The translations under genes were made by a program, and so were the position numbers. Of a stretch of DNA of 64,000 nt, positions 44,022 to 53,764 are shown piece after piece. The first letter of the stretch is position 1. Each line of letters begins with the position of its first letter. Origin of the DNA: Periconia sp. R9002 (lineage: Eukaryota > Ascomycota > Dothideomycetes > Pleosporales > Periconiaceae); the NCBI GenBank assembly GCA_023627715.1, contig JAMAHW010000052.1:1-64000 (forward strand), in the 5' to 3' direction. The notes under the pieces are model-generated. The model searched no databases and had not been told where the DNA came from. It saw only the letters and a list, made by a program, of their open reading frames with translations.

Positions 44022-45540
44022 CTACCGCTCCGCAAACTCCTTGTTAAAAGCCCTCCCAATTACCATGCGCCTTACCTCGCTCGTGCCAGCACCAATCTCA
44101 TATAGCTTCGCATCCCTCAATATCCGCCCCACGGGCACCTCGTTCATGTATCCCATGCCGCCCATCAACTGCACCGCATCAGCCGCCACCTCGCTCGCCC
44201 GCTCCGCAGCATACAAGATGGCGCCTGCGCAATCCTGCGTGCGAATCTCCGGATCCTCATGCGACTCGTCGATCGCGCGCGCAACCGCATATGTGAACGC
44301 CGAGCTGGCCCGGTACTTGGTGTACATGTCCGCGAGCTTGCCCTGCACCAGTTGGTTGGTGGCGATGGGGGCGCCGAATTGTCGGCGCTGATGTGTGTAC
44401 GGCAGCACGGTGTCGAGGGAAGCTTGCATGAGGCCCAGGGGTCCTGCTGAGAGTACGAGACGCTCGAGATCGAGGCCCTCCATGAGGACGCGGACGCCTT
44501 TGTTTATGGGACCAAGCACGTTCTCCGAAGGTACGAAGACATTGTCGAAGGCGAGTTCGCCTGTGTTGGAGCCGCGCATGCCCAGCTTATCGAGTTTGGC
44601 GACGATCGAAAAGCCTTTCGCGTTTGCGGTTTCGACGATGAAGGCTGTTATGCCTTTGGAGCCGCCGTCGGGGATCGTTTTGGCGTAGACGATGATTGTG
44701 TGCGCGTCGGGGCCCTATAAAATCCAACGTGAGTATCTCATGTGTCAAATGCAGGTACGAGAGTACGCACGTTTGTGATCCACATTTTTGTCCCGTTGAG
44801 GAGGTAGCCACCATCCACTTCCTTTGCCGTCGTCTTCATGCTCACGACATCGCTACCGGCGGAGTGCTCCGACATGGCCAATGCCCCAATTTGCTGACCG
44901 GATATCAGGCCTGGGAGGTATTTCGCCTTTTGCTCTGGCGATCCGTTGAGCATGAGCTGGTTGACGCACAGTTGGGAATGCGCGGCGTAGGAGAGTGCAA
45001 TGCTTCCTGTTGTACCCTCGTCAGTATCCCATTCCCTCGCCGAGGAGGAAATTCATCCAGACTGACCGCTGGCGCGACTCATTTCCTCCATAACCACGCA
45101 ATGTGCCTGATATCCCATGGCCAGACCGCCAAACTCCTCGTCCGCCGTGATGCCCAAGAACCCCGCCTCTCCGAGCTTCGGCCACATCTCGTTGGGGAAC
45201 TCATTGATATGATCCGTCTTCTGCGCGAGCTCCTGCGGAATCTCTCTCCCTATACGTAATCCCAACCGTCAGCACGCGCTCACACTTCCGACACCTGGGG
45301 GATACCGTGGGAAAGAAACATACTCGTAAACTCCTGCACCCTCTCCCTCAGCTCATCGAGCTCCCCCTGCGTCGGCGGCTCAAACCCCTTGGGATGTTTC
45401 GTCGACGCATACCGCTTCCCCTGCACAAACGCCGCGCGTGCGGGGGCCGCCGCCGGTATCCTCGAGCCGCTACTTCTACACAGACGCCCGGCGGCGCTGC
45501 GGACGAATAATCGGGGTGTCATTGTCGCCATTGCGTACAC
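44022..45540 (-). CDS. Isovaleryl-CoA dehydrogenase
   Basis: Four exons, 45540-45324, 45249-45067, 45006-44771 and 44714-44022, giving 442 residues. All three introns are 56-74 bp with consistent phases. The N terminus is Arg/Ser/Ala-rich ([25 protein letters not shown]), as in mitochondrial targeting sequences. The acyl-CoA dehydrogenase core follows: [53 protein letters not shown], the distinctive [17 protein letters not shown] with the Glu used as catalytic base in this subgroup, and the C-terminal [17 protein letters not shown]. It would oxidise isovaleryl-CoA in leucine breakdown, passing electrons to ETF. It stands inside the aromatic-degradation cluster with the same orientation as three members, but has no direct step in that route. 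Confidence 0.92.
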
Positions 45541-45966
45541 GGAAATTGCGGTATGGAATGCGAGGAGGTTCTGGACGAGGGAGAAGAGTCTGGCGCTACG
45601 GTTCTGGGAGAGTTGACGGAGGGATGGGATCGGGCTTCAGCCGCGGTTCGGTTAGTTGCGGGGCGCACGGGCCTGAGGGAGTCTGGGGGTGGGCGGGATA
45701 GAGGCGGGGAGGTTCCGCGAGTATCCTCGTTTTTTTCTCTCTTTTCTTTTTTTTGATGGTTTGAGCTCGTTGACCACTCAATGCACTTCCTATTGTGCAT
45801 ATCCGTGATGAATTTTGTATCTCTAATGTCAAATGCCAAAATACAATGCAAATCAACACCAATGACCCCCCTTTGAACCATTCCTAAACCCCTCCTCCAT
45901 TCATCCCAGCACTCCCTCCATCCCACACCCCTCCCAAATATATGGATCCCCAGCAACGCCTCCCCT
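45541..45966. other. Spacer between cluster genes
   Basis: The promoter of the isovaleryl-CoA dehydrogenase gene and the 3' end of the decarboxylase-like gene. No coding frame is supported. Confidence 0.4.
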
Positions 45967-46635
45967 TTACAGCTCATCAACCCCCTTCATCCCCCTCCCA
46001 TTACACTCGCCCACATCCAACGCCACCAAAAACCTACTCACACAATTATACGCCGCCACCGTCGCCGTCAACTCGACAACCTGCTTGTCACTCAAAAACC
46101 CCTTCACCCCCTCCGCAACCACATCGTCCACCTCAACCCCAATCGTCATCTGATCCGTGTACCGCAGCACCGCCCATTGTTCCTTGTCCAACCCTCCTTC
46201 CTCTCCCTTCACCACCTCATCGCCCTTTTTAAACACCGGCGCCGTGAAGACAGTCTTCATCGCGTCGCGCGACACGCCCGCCTTGACTGCCAACGCGGCG
46301 TGGACGTCCCATTCGTGGACGGCGTGGTTGAGGACCGCGACGCGCGAGATGGCGAGTTCTTTTAGCGCGTCGGGGACGGAGGTTTGGGTGCGGATCGCGC
46401 CGATGAAGGAGTTCCAGCCGTCGGCGACGGATGGGTTGTGTAGGAGTGCGAGGTCGAGGGGGATTAGGGGGCGCGGGGCGCGGCGGGCGGCGATGCGGGT
46501 GTAGATTGGTTCGGCGGCGGGGGTGGGTGCCGTGGAGGGGGCGTAGGGGACGCGCATTCTGGTGGGTGTTGTGTGGGTGGTTGTTGTGAAGGGGTGTTTG
46601 AGGGTGAGGATGGCGCGGCGGGGTTGGAGGAGCAT
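45967..46635 (-). CDS. Carboxymuconolactone-decarboxylase-like protein
   Basis: A 222-residue single-exon protein of the carboxymuconolactone decarboxylase/AhpD fold. The helical core reads PLDLALLHNPSVADGWNSF, then LKELAISRVAVLNHAVHEWD with the conserved EW and His residues (HEWDVH), then AVLRYTDQMT and VELTATVAAYNCVSRFLVAL. The CxxC pair of AhpD-type peroxidases is absent, which fits decarboxylase-like rather than thiol-peroxidase chemistry. Starts at 46635 and 46557 (MRVPYAPS) are both possible; the extra 26 residues are Thr/Arg-rich and might act as a targeting sequence. Neighbours encode intradiol dioxygenase, muconate cyclase and enol-lactonase, so removing the carboxyl group from a muconolactone intermediate is a reasonable guess. 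Confidence 0.8.
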   Translation of the reverse strand: MLLQPRRAILTLKHPFTTTTHTTPTRMRVPYAPSTAPTPAAEPIYTRIAARRAPRPLIPLDLALLHNPSVADGWNSFIGAIRTQTSVPDALKELAISRVAVLNHAVHEWDVHAALAVKAGVSRDAMKTVFTAPVFKKGDEVVKGEEGGLDKEQWAVLRYTDQMTIGVEVDDVVAEGVKGFLSDKQVVELTATVAAYNCVSRFLVALDVGECNGRGMKGVDEL

Positions 46636-47099
46636 GTGAGGTTTGATGGGGTCGGTGGAAGGGTTCAGGAGGTTTATATATAATGGGCGAGGGAGCTTCT
46701 TTTAGTCTTGTACCCCGCGGAAATGGGGTTCGGTAGTTTGGAGGTGAAAGAGAGCGGTTGCACGGCGATAATCCACGGCCGTGTTCCGGAAACTCTTTTT
46801 CCGCCTTTTATGGGGGGTTCATGGTGAGTGTGCTAGAATTTGTAGAGTGATGCAATTCGAATATGTACAGGTGGCCGACATGGCCAATGCTATGCTAAAT
46901 GACAGGAAAATGAACCAGATAGATACAACAACAGAAAAGAACTACTCGAAACGAAGATGTCCAATATGTCCGGGGTATTTTTCACTGCACTTGAGTAGAA
47001 GAGACTGCATCTGCTGTCCCTCGAACCAGCGCGCGGTGTTGTATAGACAAAAAGGTGTGTTTCAACCTTTTACTTTCTCCTAGGTTTGACTGCATCCGC
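46636..47099. other. Spacer between cluster genes
   Basis: The promoter of the decarboxylase-like gene and the 3' end of the dioxygenase gene. The short frame at 46781-47083 has no motif. Confidence 0.4.
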
Positions 47100-48047
47100 C
47101 TACAAACGCGCAACACCCTCCATAGGTGCCGTCTTGCCATCCCTTGGCGCCAACCTTACGTTGTAGGTCAAATCGAGCGTCGCCTTGGGGTCGTCCTTTG
47201 CGGGGAAGAAGTCAATGAGCAGATCGTCCTTGACGGCAAAGACGGTGTCGTTGGTGACATAGGGGTCGTCGCGGGGGTAGATCTGGGTGGTGACGGGCTT
47301 GTAGCCCTCGGCGGTCATCATCAAGTGGATGTGGGCGGGCCTCATGGGGTGCCTGTCAAGAGCCTTGAAGAGCTCGCCAGCAGCTCCGTCGGTAGGCAAT
47401 GAGTAGGCGGTGGGCTTGTAGCAGTAGAACCAGTACTCGCCCTTCTCGTTGGTCCTGAACTTGCCGCGGAGGTTGTTGGGGGTTTGGTTGTCCGGGTCTT
47501 GGAAGTCGTACTTGCCGTTGGCCGAGGCTTGCCAAATGTCGATGACGGCGCCGGGGATGGGCTTCTTGGTGTCGAGGTCGGTGATGACGCCGTGCATGAG
47601 GGTCACCTGGCCGTTGGGGTTGGGGTCTTGGATAATGGAGCCACCGAGCTCACGGAAAGGAGCGTTGGGCGACCAGAAGGGACCGAGGATGGAGGAGGAT
47701 GTGGGTTCTTCTCCAGATTCGTTCACGTGCTTGTGGGCAATCTCGTCGACCAGCGACTCGAGACCGAGCACATCGGACATGCGGTGGGCTTCATTGCGGG
47801 TTGCGGTAGAGGTCTGACCGATCAGGTTGATGAACTTGACACCAGCCATCCACTCATCGACGGTGAGCTCGACCTCGCGAGTGAAGTCGTGGAGGTGGCG
47901 AATGAGCGATGACATAACAACGCGGAGGCGCGGGTCAGTCTTGGGTCCCATAGCATTGATAACGGCATCAGTGAAGTTGGGGTCGAAGCGGTGCGGAGCT
48001 GAGTTGCTCTGGACCTCAGGTGCTGTCTGCTTGGTCTCGGAAGACAT
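47100..48047 (-). CDS. Intradiol ring-cleavage dioxygenase
   Basis: A 315-residue single-exon protein of the catechol 1,2-dioxygenase/hydroxyquinol 1,2-dioxygenase group. The helical N-terminal dimer domain ([20 protein letters not shown]) is followed by [20 protein letters not shown] and the catalytic beta-sandwich. The four expected non-heme Fe(III) ligands are visible: Tyr in [10 protein letters not shown], Tyr in [15 protein letters not shown], and two His in RPAHIHLMM. The enzyme opens the ring between two hydroxyls to give a muconate or, from hydroxyquinol, maleylacetate; motif reading does not separate these. The start at 48047 (MSSETKQ) is preferred over an upstream in-frame ATG at 48176 that lies in the divergent promoter. 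It faces the muconate cyclase gene across 580 bp. Confidence 0.92.
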   Translation of the reverse strand: MSSETKQTAPEVQSNSAPHRFDPNFTDAVINAMGPKTDPRLRVVMSSLIRHLHDFTREVELTVDEWMAGVKFINLIGQTSTATRNEAHRMSDVLGLESLVDEIAHKHVNESGEEPTSSSILGPFWSPNAPFRELGGSIIQDPNPNGQVTLMHGVITDLDTKKPIPGAVIDIWQASANGKYDFQDPDNQTPNNLRGKFRTNEKGEYWFYCYKPTAYSLPTDGAAGELFKALDRHPMRPAHIHLMMTAEGYKPVTTQIYPRDDPYVTNDTVFAVKDDLLIDFFPAKDDPKATLDLTYNVRLAPRDGKTAPMEGVARL

Positions 48048-48627
48048 TGTGAATGTGGTTTTGGGGGTATGGGACTGGTTGGACTTGGGATGGAAGAAAA
48101 GCAGTGGAGTGAAAATGGAGGTCAATTGAGGCTGGGGAGTGCAGCTGGCCCTGTCCTTTATAGACTGCCCACCCACCCTGGCGCCACGTCCGCCGTGCTC
48201 AGATCCGAAGGCATCAGGCCATGGATTTTTCAGTCAGATGGCGGCATTCGCGGCGGCACCGAGGCCGGCTTGCGCATAGCTTGGTTAGTAGTTTTGGCCA
48301 TGAGAGGCAGTTCAGACGATCCATCGCCTCCCAGGTGCCGACGGTTTGAGATGCGGGGCAGGGACCAAGCGAACCGTGACAGGGATGCCCGCCAATCAGA
48401 GCCGATGTATTTCCGGAAGAAGGGAGGATAAGTCTTTACCCGCAGCTTCTCTACTATGCCCCGCCTTCGGTCCCTCTTGTCGGTCCCCTTAGAAAACATG
48501 AGCTACGGCGTGTCGCATACCAAGAAACCATCAATTCTACCCAATTCGCTTTTTCTCGTCTATACAACTCCTGTCAATCGTCTTTCAATTCGTAATTGAA
48601 CTTCATTTGTAAAAAAAAGATCTCACC
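48048..48627. promoter_or_regulatory. Bidirectional promoter of dioxygenase and cyclase
   Basis: A 580-bp gap between the divergent starts at 48047 and 48628. The two enzymes act in consecutive steps, so shared induction by aromatic substrates is likely. No specific activator site was identified by eye. Confidence 0.55.
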
Positions 48628-49891
48628 ATGGTGAAGCACCATCTCATGATCGGGACTTGGACTCCCCCCGGCGTCATCATAACCGTAGCTTTCGATGACG
48701 AAAAACTGACCCTCGAGCTAGTCAAGAAGACCGAAATTCCTCAGGATGAACCAATTAGCTGGATGGCTTTGGATGTACGTCTTCCCTTTGTGAACTCGCC
48801 ATATTCCGCCGCTGATAGGGAACTGGACGACGGCAGCATCAACGAAAAAACATCTACGGAGCGAGCATGAAGAAATGGAGCTCGCATCGCATAGATAGTC
48901 CCAGCGAGATCGTGCACACCGGTAGCTTTGAAATTGGTGGCGACCGTACGTTCAAGACACCATCCCATACGCGACATCACTGACCAAAACCACAGCCAAA
49001 GCAAAAGACGCATCCACAAAAACCCGCGCCATCTTCCTCCTCCCCGCTCGCAAACCCCCATACGCCGTCTACTGCAACCCCTTCTACGACCACGCCGGCT
49101 TCGGTAACATCTTCTCCGTCACACCCTCAGGCTCCTTGGACAAGAACATCCAAGACTACGAGTACTGCCCCCAATCCGCCATCCACGGCATGGTCTTCGA
49201 TCCCACCGAAACCTACCTGTACTCGGCCGATATGTGGGCGAACCGCATCTGGTGCCACAAGAAGATCGACGACGAGGGGCGTGTAGAGCCCGTGGGCTTT
49301 ACCGAGGCGCCGGGCGCAAAGGATCATCCACGGTGGGTGGAGTGCCATCCCAGCGGAAAGTTCCTCTACGTCTTGATGGAGGCCGGGAACCGGATATGCG
49401 AGTACGTGGTGGATCCCAAGTCAAAACTCCCCGTCTACACCGAGAGGTGCTGGCCGCTGATACCGCCCGGTAAGTCCCCTTGATCCTTCAACCAAGTCGA
49501 GACTTGCACTAACGCTCAGTCCTATAAAAATAAAGACATCCCAAACCCACACATGTACCGCTCCGACGTCGTCTTCCTCACCCAATCCGCCAACTACCTC
49601 TTCGCAACCTCCCGCGCAAACTCGTTCGACCTGACGGGCTACATCGCCGCCTTCTCCATCGCACCCTCGGGCGCCGTCGAGCGCCAGATCTGCCTCAACC
49701 CCACCCCGACCTCCGGCGGCCACAGCAACGCCGTCAGCCCGTGTCCATGGTCCGACGAGTGGCTCGCCCTGACCGATGACGAGAAGGGCGGCGTTGAGAT
49801 TTATAGGTGGCATAAAGAGTTTTTGGCTAGGGTTGCGAGGTTGGAGGTCGGCGAGAAGGGGTTTGGTATGAATGCTGTGTGGTATGATTGA
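48628..49891 (+). CDS. Carboxy-cis,cis-muconate cyclase (beta-propeller)
   Basis: Four exons, 48628-48774, 48837-48945, 48996-49469 and 49536-49891, giving 361 residues. Introns are 50-66 bp and all phases agree. It matches the fungal seven-bladed beta-propeller lactonising enzyme known from Neurospora, both in length and in blocks: MVKHHLMIGTWTPPG, KNIYGASMKKWSS, FVDP-type blade ends such as HGMVFDPTETYLYSADMWAN, and HPRWVECHPSGKFLYVLMEA. The C-terminal blade has GGHSNAVSPCPWSDEWLALT. The enzyme cyclises 3-carboxy-cis,cis-muconate to the muconolactone in the eukaryotic protocatechuate branch. With the dioxygenase here of the catechol/hydroxyquinol group, the exact substrate is open. It is divergent from the dioxygenase. 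Confidence 0.92.
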
Positions 49892-50718
49892 AGGGGTAAT
49901 GCAAAGGGGGATATATGTATGTAAATATGAAGAAAATAGATGGCTTCTAGGTGTGATATAGACAGATGTGGATATGCGAAAATTCAACACACAAAACAAA
50001 AACACCTTCTTTTTACACTCGGCGATCACCCGCCTAGACACAATCACGATGTAGCAGGGGGAGCTGGTGGGTGTGTATGTAGATGTCATGTATGTATGAA
50101 TGTATTAGGATAGACATAGCAGTTTTTCTGTTCCTCGGTTAGATAACTTTGTTTTGGGGGCTAAGGCTGAGCTCAACTTCTTTTGAGTATGGACTTAATG
50201 GTTTACAGGAGGTGAGTATGTTAAACGGGTGGATTGGGTTCGTAATGTGTGATTATTGCACTTGTTGGAGGCTCCTTGAGATAGAACTTCGCATTTATGT
50301 GATAATAAGAGGCGTGTTGTGCCTGTCTTGTTGGGGGAGGGGGAAGGGGTGGGTTGTTTTTGTGGATGAGGTCGGCCACCTTGCTCCTGTCCTTCATGCA
50401 AAATAGGAAAATTTAGGTGTATCATCACCTAGTTGATTGTCTTACTGCATGTAGTTCGGTATGGGGTTTGGCGCACTCTAGGATCGGTATTTGGTATGAA
50501 TTAAACATTACATTGACTGTCGATTACCTACGTAAGGTATGCTGAGAGGCTGATTAAGAGTATTCCAGAGTATGAGGCGCGATTGACGCCCTCTTCTGAG
50601 CCCAACCAAAGCCCGCAAGATGCATTAGCATTCTTAGTTGTTGCTCAGTCCGCGCAAGGCCCTCTTCCACATTATGCTCCATCGTGATCGAGTTTAGGAG
50701 CCTTGCTATTGTCGTTTT
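49892..50718. other. Spacer between convergent genes
   Basis: The 3' ends of the cyclase and the BTB-type gene. No coding frame is supported. Confidence 0.4.
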
Positions 50719-51810
50719 CTAGTTCCTCGCCAGGCAGTCCACACCCCATCTGTCCATATTCAACTTGTCAACCGCTTTCTCTAAGGTGTCCTGTAGATCC
50801 AATGTGCCGCTCTGTTTCAAATCGTACAGTTTACTGTAATAATCATAAACGCTAAACGGGCTGAAACACTGGGCGGATTTAATGAGATCTGTGACCATTT
50901 GTATTGAACCCCCAACATGACCAGGTGTGGCGAAATCACCAAGCCCCAAATTCTGAGCTACATCGTCAAATTCCCCAGCAGCCATGCACATAAGGAAATT
51001 GCTCAAGCCTGTGTCACGGAAACGGCAATCGAGCAGTCGTTCTTGGAATGCTGCGAGTTCTTGCTCAATCATACGAAAACCAGATTCGCGCTGATCGTTG
51101 ATGGCTCCTTCACAAAGTCGTTAGCTTCATGCTTTCCCCTCAGAGTAAACGAAACAATGCTTACTGATAACACTTGAGGGCAGTAGAATCTCCTCATCCG
51201 CCGGATCAATGGGTTCGATGGCACATTGTTGGGCGACCCGAGTAAGCTCCTTGAAGCTCTTTCTCATCTTAAATACCCACGCAATCCACAACTGCATCCA
51301 CAGCGTCTGGTCAAGAGTGCCCGAAAGCCCTTGAGAGGCCTTAAGTTGATTGAACCACGATACTGCCTGAGGTTTCACCGTATCATGCCACTCATATTTA
51401 TCCACGACCGTGGCAACACTGTGAAGCGTCTCAAGGTCGATGTCGGTCGGTACTTGGCGGTCGTTACTGTGTAGTATGCCGAGTATAATTATCATCGCCG
51501 TGGGGTCGTCCTCTGGGTCCAAAAGCTCAATTTTAGCGAAGCCGTTTTCTTCCAGTTCTTGAGCTTCTCGAAATCGTGAGCCTTCAAACATAGCTTGGAA
51601 GTAGCGAGAGGACGATATAAGCTTCTTGGACGAGACTCGCAGCCGAAACTCTTTAACTCCGATATACCCAGCGGCGTAATTGCTGGGCATCATTTGTTGT
51701 TTGTCTGCCGATGAGCCGCCCTCCGGGTCTAGTTGGTCAGTCGCTGTGTTCTTTTTGAGAATCAACTCGACGTCCCCGTTAGAGTCGTAATCGATAGATA
51801 GATTTGCCAT
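50719..51810 (-). CDS. BTB/POZ-type protein
   Basis: Two exons, 51810-51165 and 51107-50719, giving 344 residues. The 57-bp intron (GTAAGC donor, GTGAAG acceptor) splits an Arg codon. The N-terminal part resembles a degenerate BTB fold: GDVELILKKN, then FRLRVSSKKLISSSRYFQAM and EGSRFREAQEL, with an acidic ELLDPEDDPTAM segment and a helical block (LETLHSVATVVDKYEWHDTV). This is the typical layout of the expanded fungal BTB family, thought to mediate protein-protein contacts; many bind cullin-3 ligases. The second half is helical without a known domain. Function is unknown. Confidence 0.75.
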
Positions 51811-52098
51811 CTTGGTCGAGAACGGCTATCATGGGGGTGGTAGCATGCGGAGAGCAGAAAATGATTGAGGTGAAAGCGTTAACATCAATGAGAGGTAGGT
51901 AGATTGCAATGCCATAGAAGGTTACCTCACGCGGTTAGTTGCTCCGCCAAGACACTAAGCAATAATGCATGTAAACAATAGCAATCTGGAGGGCCAATCA
52001 GAAGCCTATAGCCTCTATCCTAGGCTTACCGCACTGTCGATTTACACGTACATACACCATCTCTTTCGCTACATATACACTATACATCAATGCAATAC
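51811..52098. other. Promoter-side spacer of BTB-type gene
   Basis: No coding frame is supported; it borders the dispersed repeat copy. Confidence 0.4.
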
Positions 52099-52210
52099 TT
52101 ACCTGTGTGCACGTCCCTAGCCAAGGACGCTACATGAGATCCAACCAGTGTTTATACTGTGACTGATTACACCAATCAAATGTGAAGAAGAAAACACTTA
52201 TAATACATAC
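52099..52210 (+). repeat. Dispersed repeat, copy 2
   Basis: About 110 bases similar to 20360-20470 in the same orientation, at roughly 80-85% identity by eye. The hairpin (ACGTCC with GGACG) and the GATT/AATC stem-loop are retained. The 11-base flanking direct repeats of copy 1 are absent here. Confidence 0.75.
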
Positions 52211-52804
52211 ATCAATTGATGTAGGTTGGACGTCATTGTAACATGTCATGTCAAATTCCTTTAATAATTGATATACTTGATACATTTGACAAACAAAATA
52301 TGCAAGATTCAAACACACTGGAAGTTGTGGTGGAGGAGGTATATGGGTACGGTAGTGCGGCGCAGGGAGTGGCAAGTATTTTTATAGGTTGGAAGATATT
52401 TTGATCAGTGCCAGTGACGTTCTAAGGTTCAGAATCAAAATCACTTCCTTGAGATATGTTTGGGCAGAGTACGGGGATCCAGGAAGTGCTTTCGATATGA
52501 TTACTTTAAACATATCAAGGAGGCAATGTCCTCACACATGGTCTTCACGCATACAGACACCAACAGAATCAACATCAAGTTGTAAGAAATATTGGTTTTA
52601 TCGTATCCACCAGTCCCTCTATTATCTACCACCCCCGCTCACCACCATCCTAGAAGGATGGTGGCGGCTCTTTTGATCCTCCCCAAAAAAAGAAAAGAAA
52701 AGGAAATCGGAGACGGCATGTACCTGTCTACCCTATCTACCCTGGGTATCATATATGTCCGTCTGTTCCCTCAGAAAACGCCGGAAGAGCCATGCCAGAG
52801 TTGG
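52211..52804. other. Spacer downstream of dispersed repeat
   Basis: No coding frame is supported. It carries CTACCCTGGGTATC (52737-52750), a 14-base match to the arms of the element at 36702-37022. Confidence 0.4.
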
Positions 52805-52834
52805 CCGGTGACCGGGATTACTCCCGGTCACCGG
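52805..52834 (-). other. Perfect 13-bp hairpin with GUAA loop over stop codon
   Basis: On the minus strand a 13-bp perfect, mostly G-C stem (52834-52822 with 52817-52805) closes on the four-base loop GTAA. The TAA stop codon of the overlapping gene occupies the last three loop bases. GUAA fits the GNRA tetraloop class. Confidence 0.85.
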
Positions 52835-53764
52835 GGTTGACTTGGAGCTGGATGACCTGTTGAAGTCGGTATGCGGTTAGTTCAGTTCAATCAGAAGGAA
52901 TATAGTGAATGATTGTCGAGCCCGAGGTATACTAACCGGGCGGCGGCCTTGCAGAGCTGACGTGAACCACTGACGCAGTTCGAAGAAGACCGCGAGGGGA
53001 TCGGCGCTGGTTGTCTGTTGGCGGATCATGGCCGAGTCGTAGCATTCAATACGCAGGAACCGGAGCTGATTGCAGAGAAGGATCTTGCGGAGATCGTAGA
53101 AGTGCACAACCTCATCGGCCGTGAGAGGCACGCGATGCTTGGACTTGGCAATGTCGTATTTCTCGATGGAGTTCTGCTGAAACTCCGACCATTTGGGCTT
53201 TGTAAGGCCAGCCGTGTGGAGGGTGATGGACAAGTGTGTAAGGTTCGGGAGCTCGCTGGCAAGTTGGAGCATCTCGTTCTCGGTGCGGTTGCCCTTGATT
53301 CCGGAGAACCAGAACAGCTTTGGCAGGGAGATGGAGGTGACGACGGAAGCAAAGTTCGGGATGTGGGAAGATGCTTCAAGCAACTTGCGCATGATCTCGA
53401 CGTCGCGTGCGTTGATGATCACAAAGGTCTTGTTGGCGAGGGGGGCCAGGATGAACTCTGGTTTGTTCAGGTCCACTTGGTCGAGGAGGACCATCTCAGT
53501 CGAGGGAGGTCCGACAGCGGGGATGTTGACTGACGGCCATGTTAGAAAATTTAGTAGAAGGCAAGCTGTGACGCTCATCATACCGCGTGGAGTGCTATTG
53601 CTCGCAGAGTTGCCAGAGCCGCGGCCGCGACCTCCACCAGAGCGACGAGGAGTTCCAGGATTCATGGTGTTACGGCGGTTGGTAGAGCCGGTCGTGTTGC
53701 GGCGGTTGTTGGACATTGATGATAGCAGGCGGGTTGGTGTTGTTGTGGAAGCGGATTGACACAA
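52818..53764 (-). CDS. Unknown protein, paralogue A
   Basis: Three exons, 53764-53584, 53529-52937 and 52856-52818, giving 270 residues, or 254 from the ATG at 53716. Both introns have fungal branch points (TTCTAACATGG; GAACTAACCGC) and agree in phase. The N terminus is Arg/Asn/Gly-rich with RRNT repeats and GGGRGRGSG. The core, KPEFILAPLANKTFVIINAR to FASVVTSISLPKLFWF, and the later LRFLRIECYD block match the paralogue at 55751-56597. I do not recognise the family. The first intron is 54 nt and lacks a stop, so retention would insert 18 hydrophobic residues. The stop codon lies in the loop of a strong hairpin. Confidence 0.7.

Noticed and set aside
52097..52210. U1 spliceosomal RNA gene, because copy 2 of the repeat begins ATACTTACCTG like the U1 5' end
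   Set aside because: The U1 stem-loop I loop and an Sm site are absent, and copy 1 lacks the full 5' match. The resemblance is limited to 11 bases.
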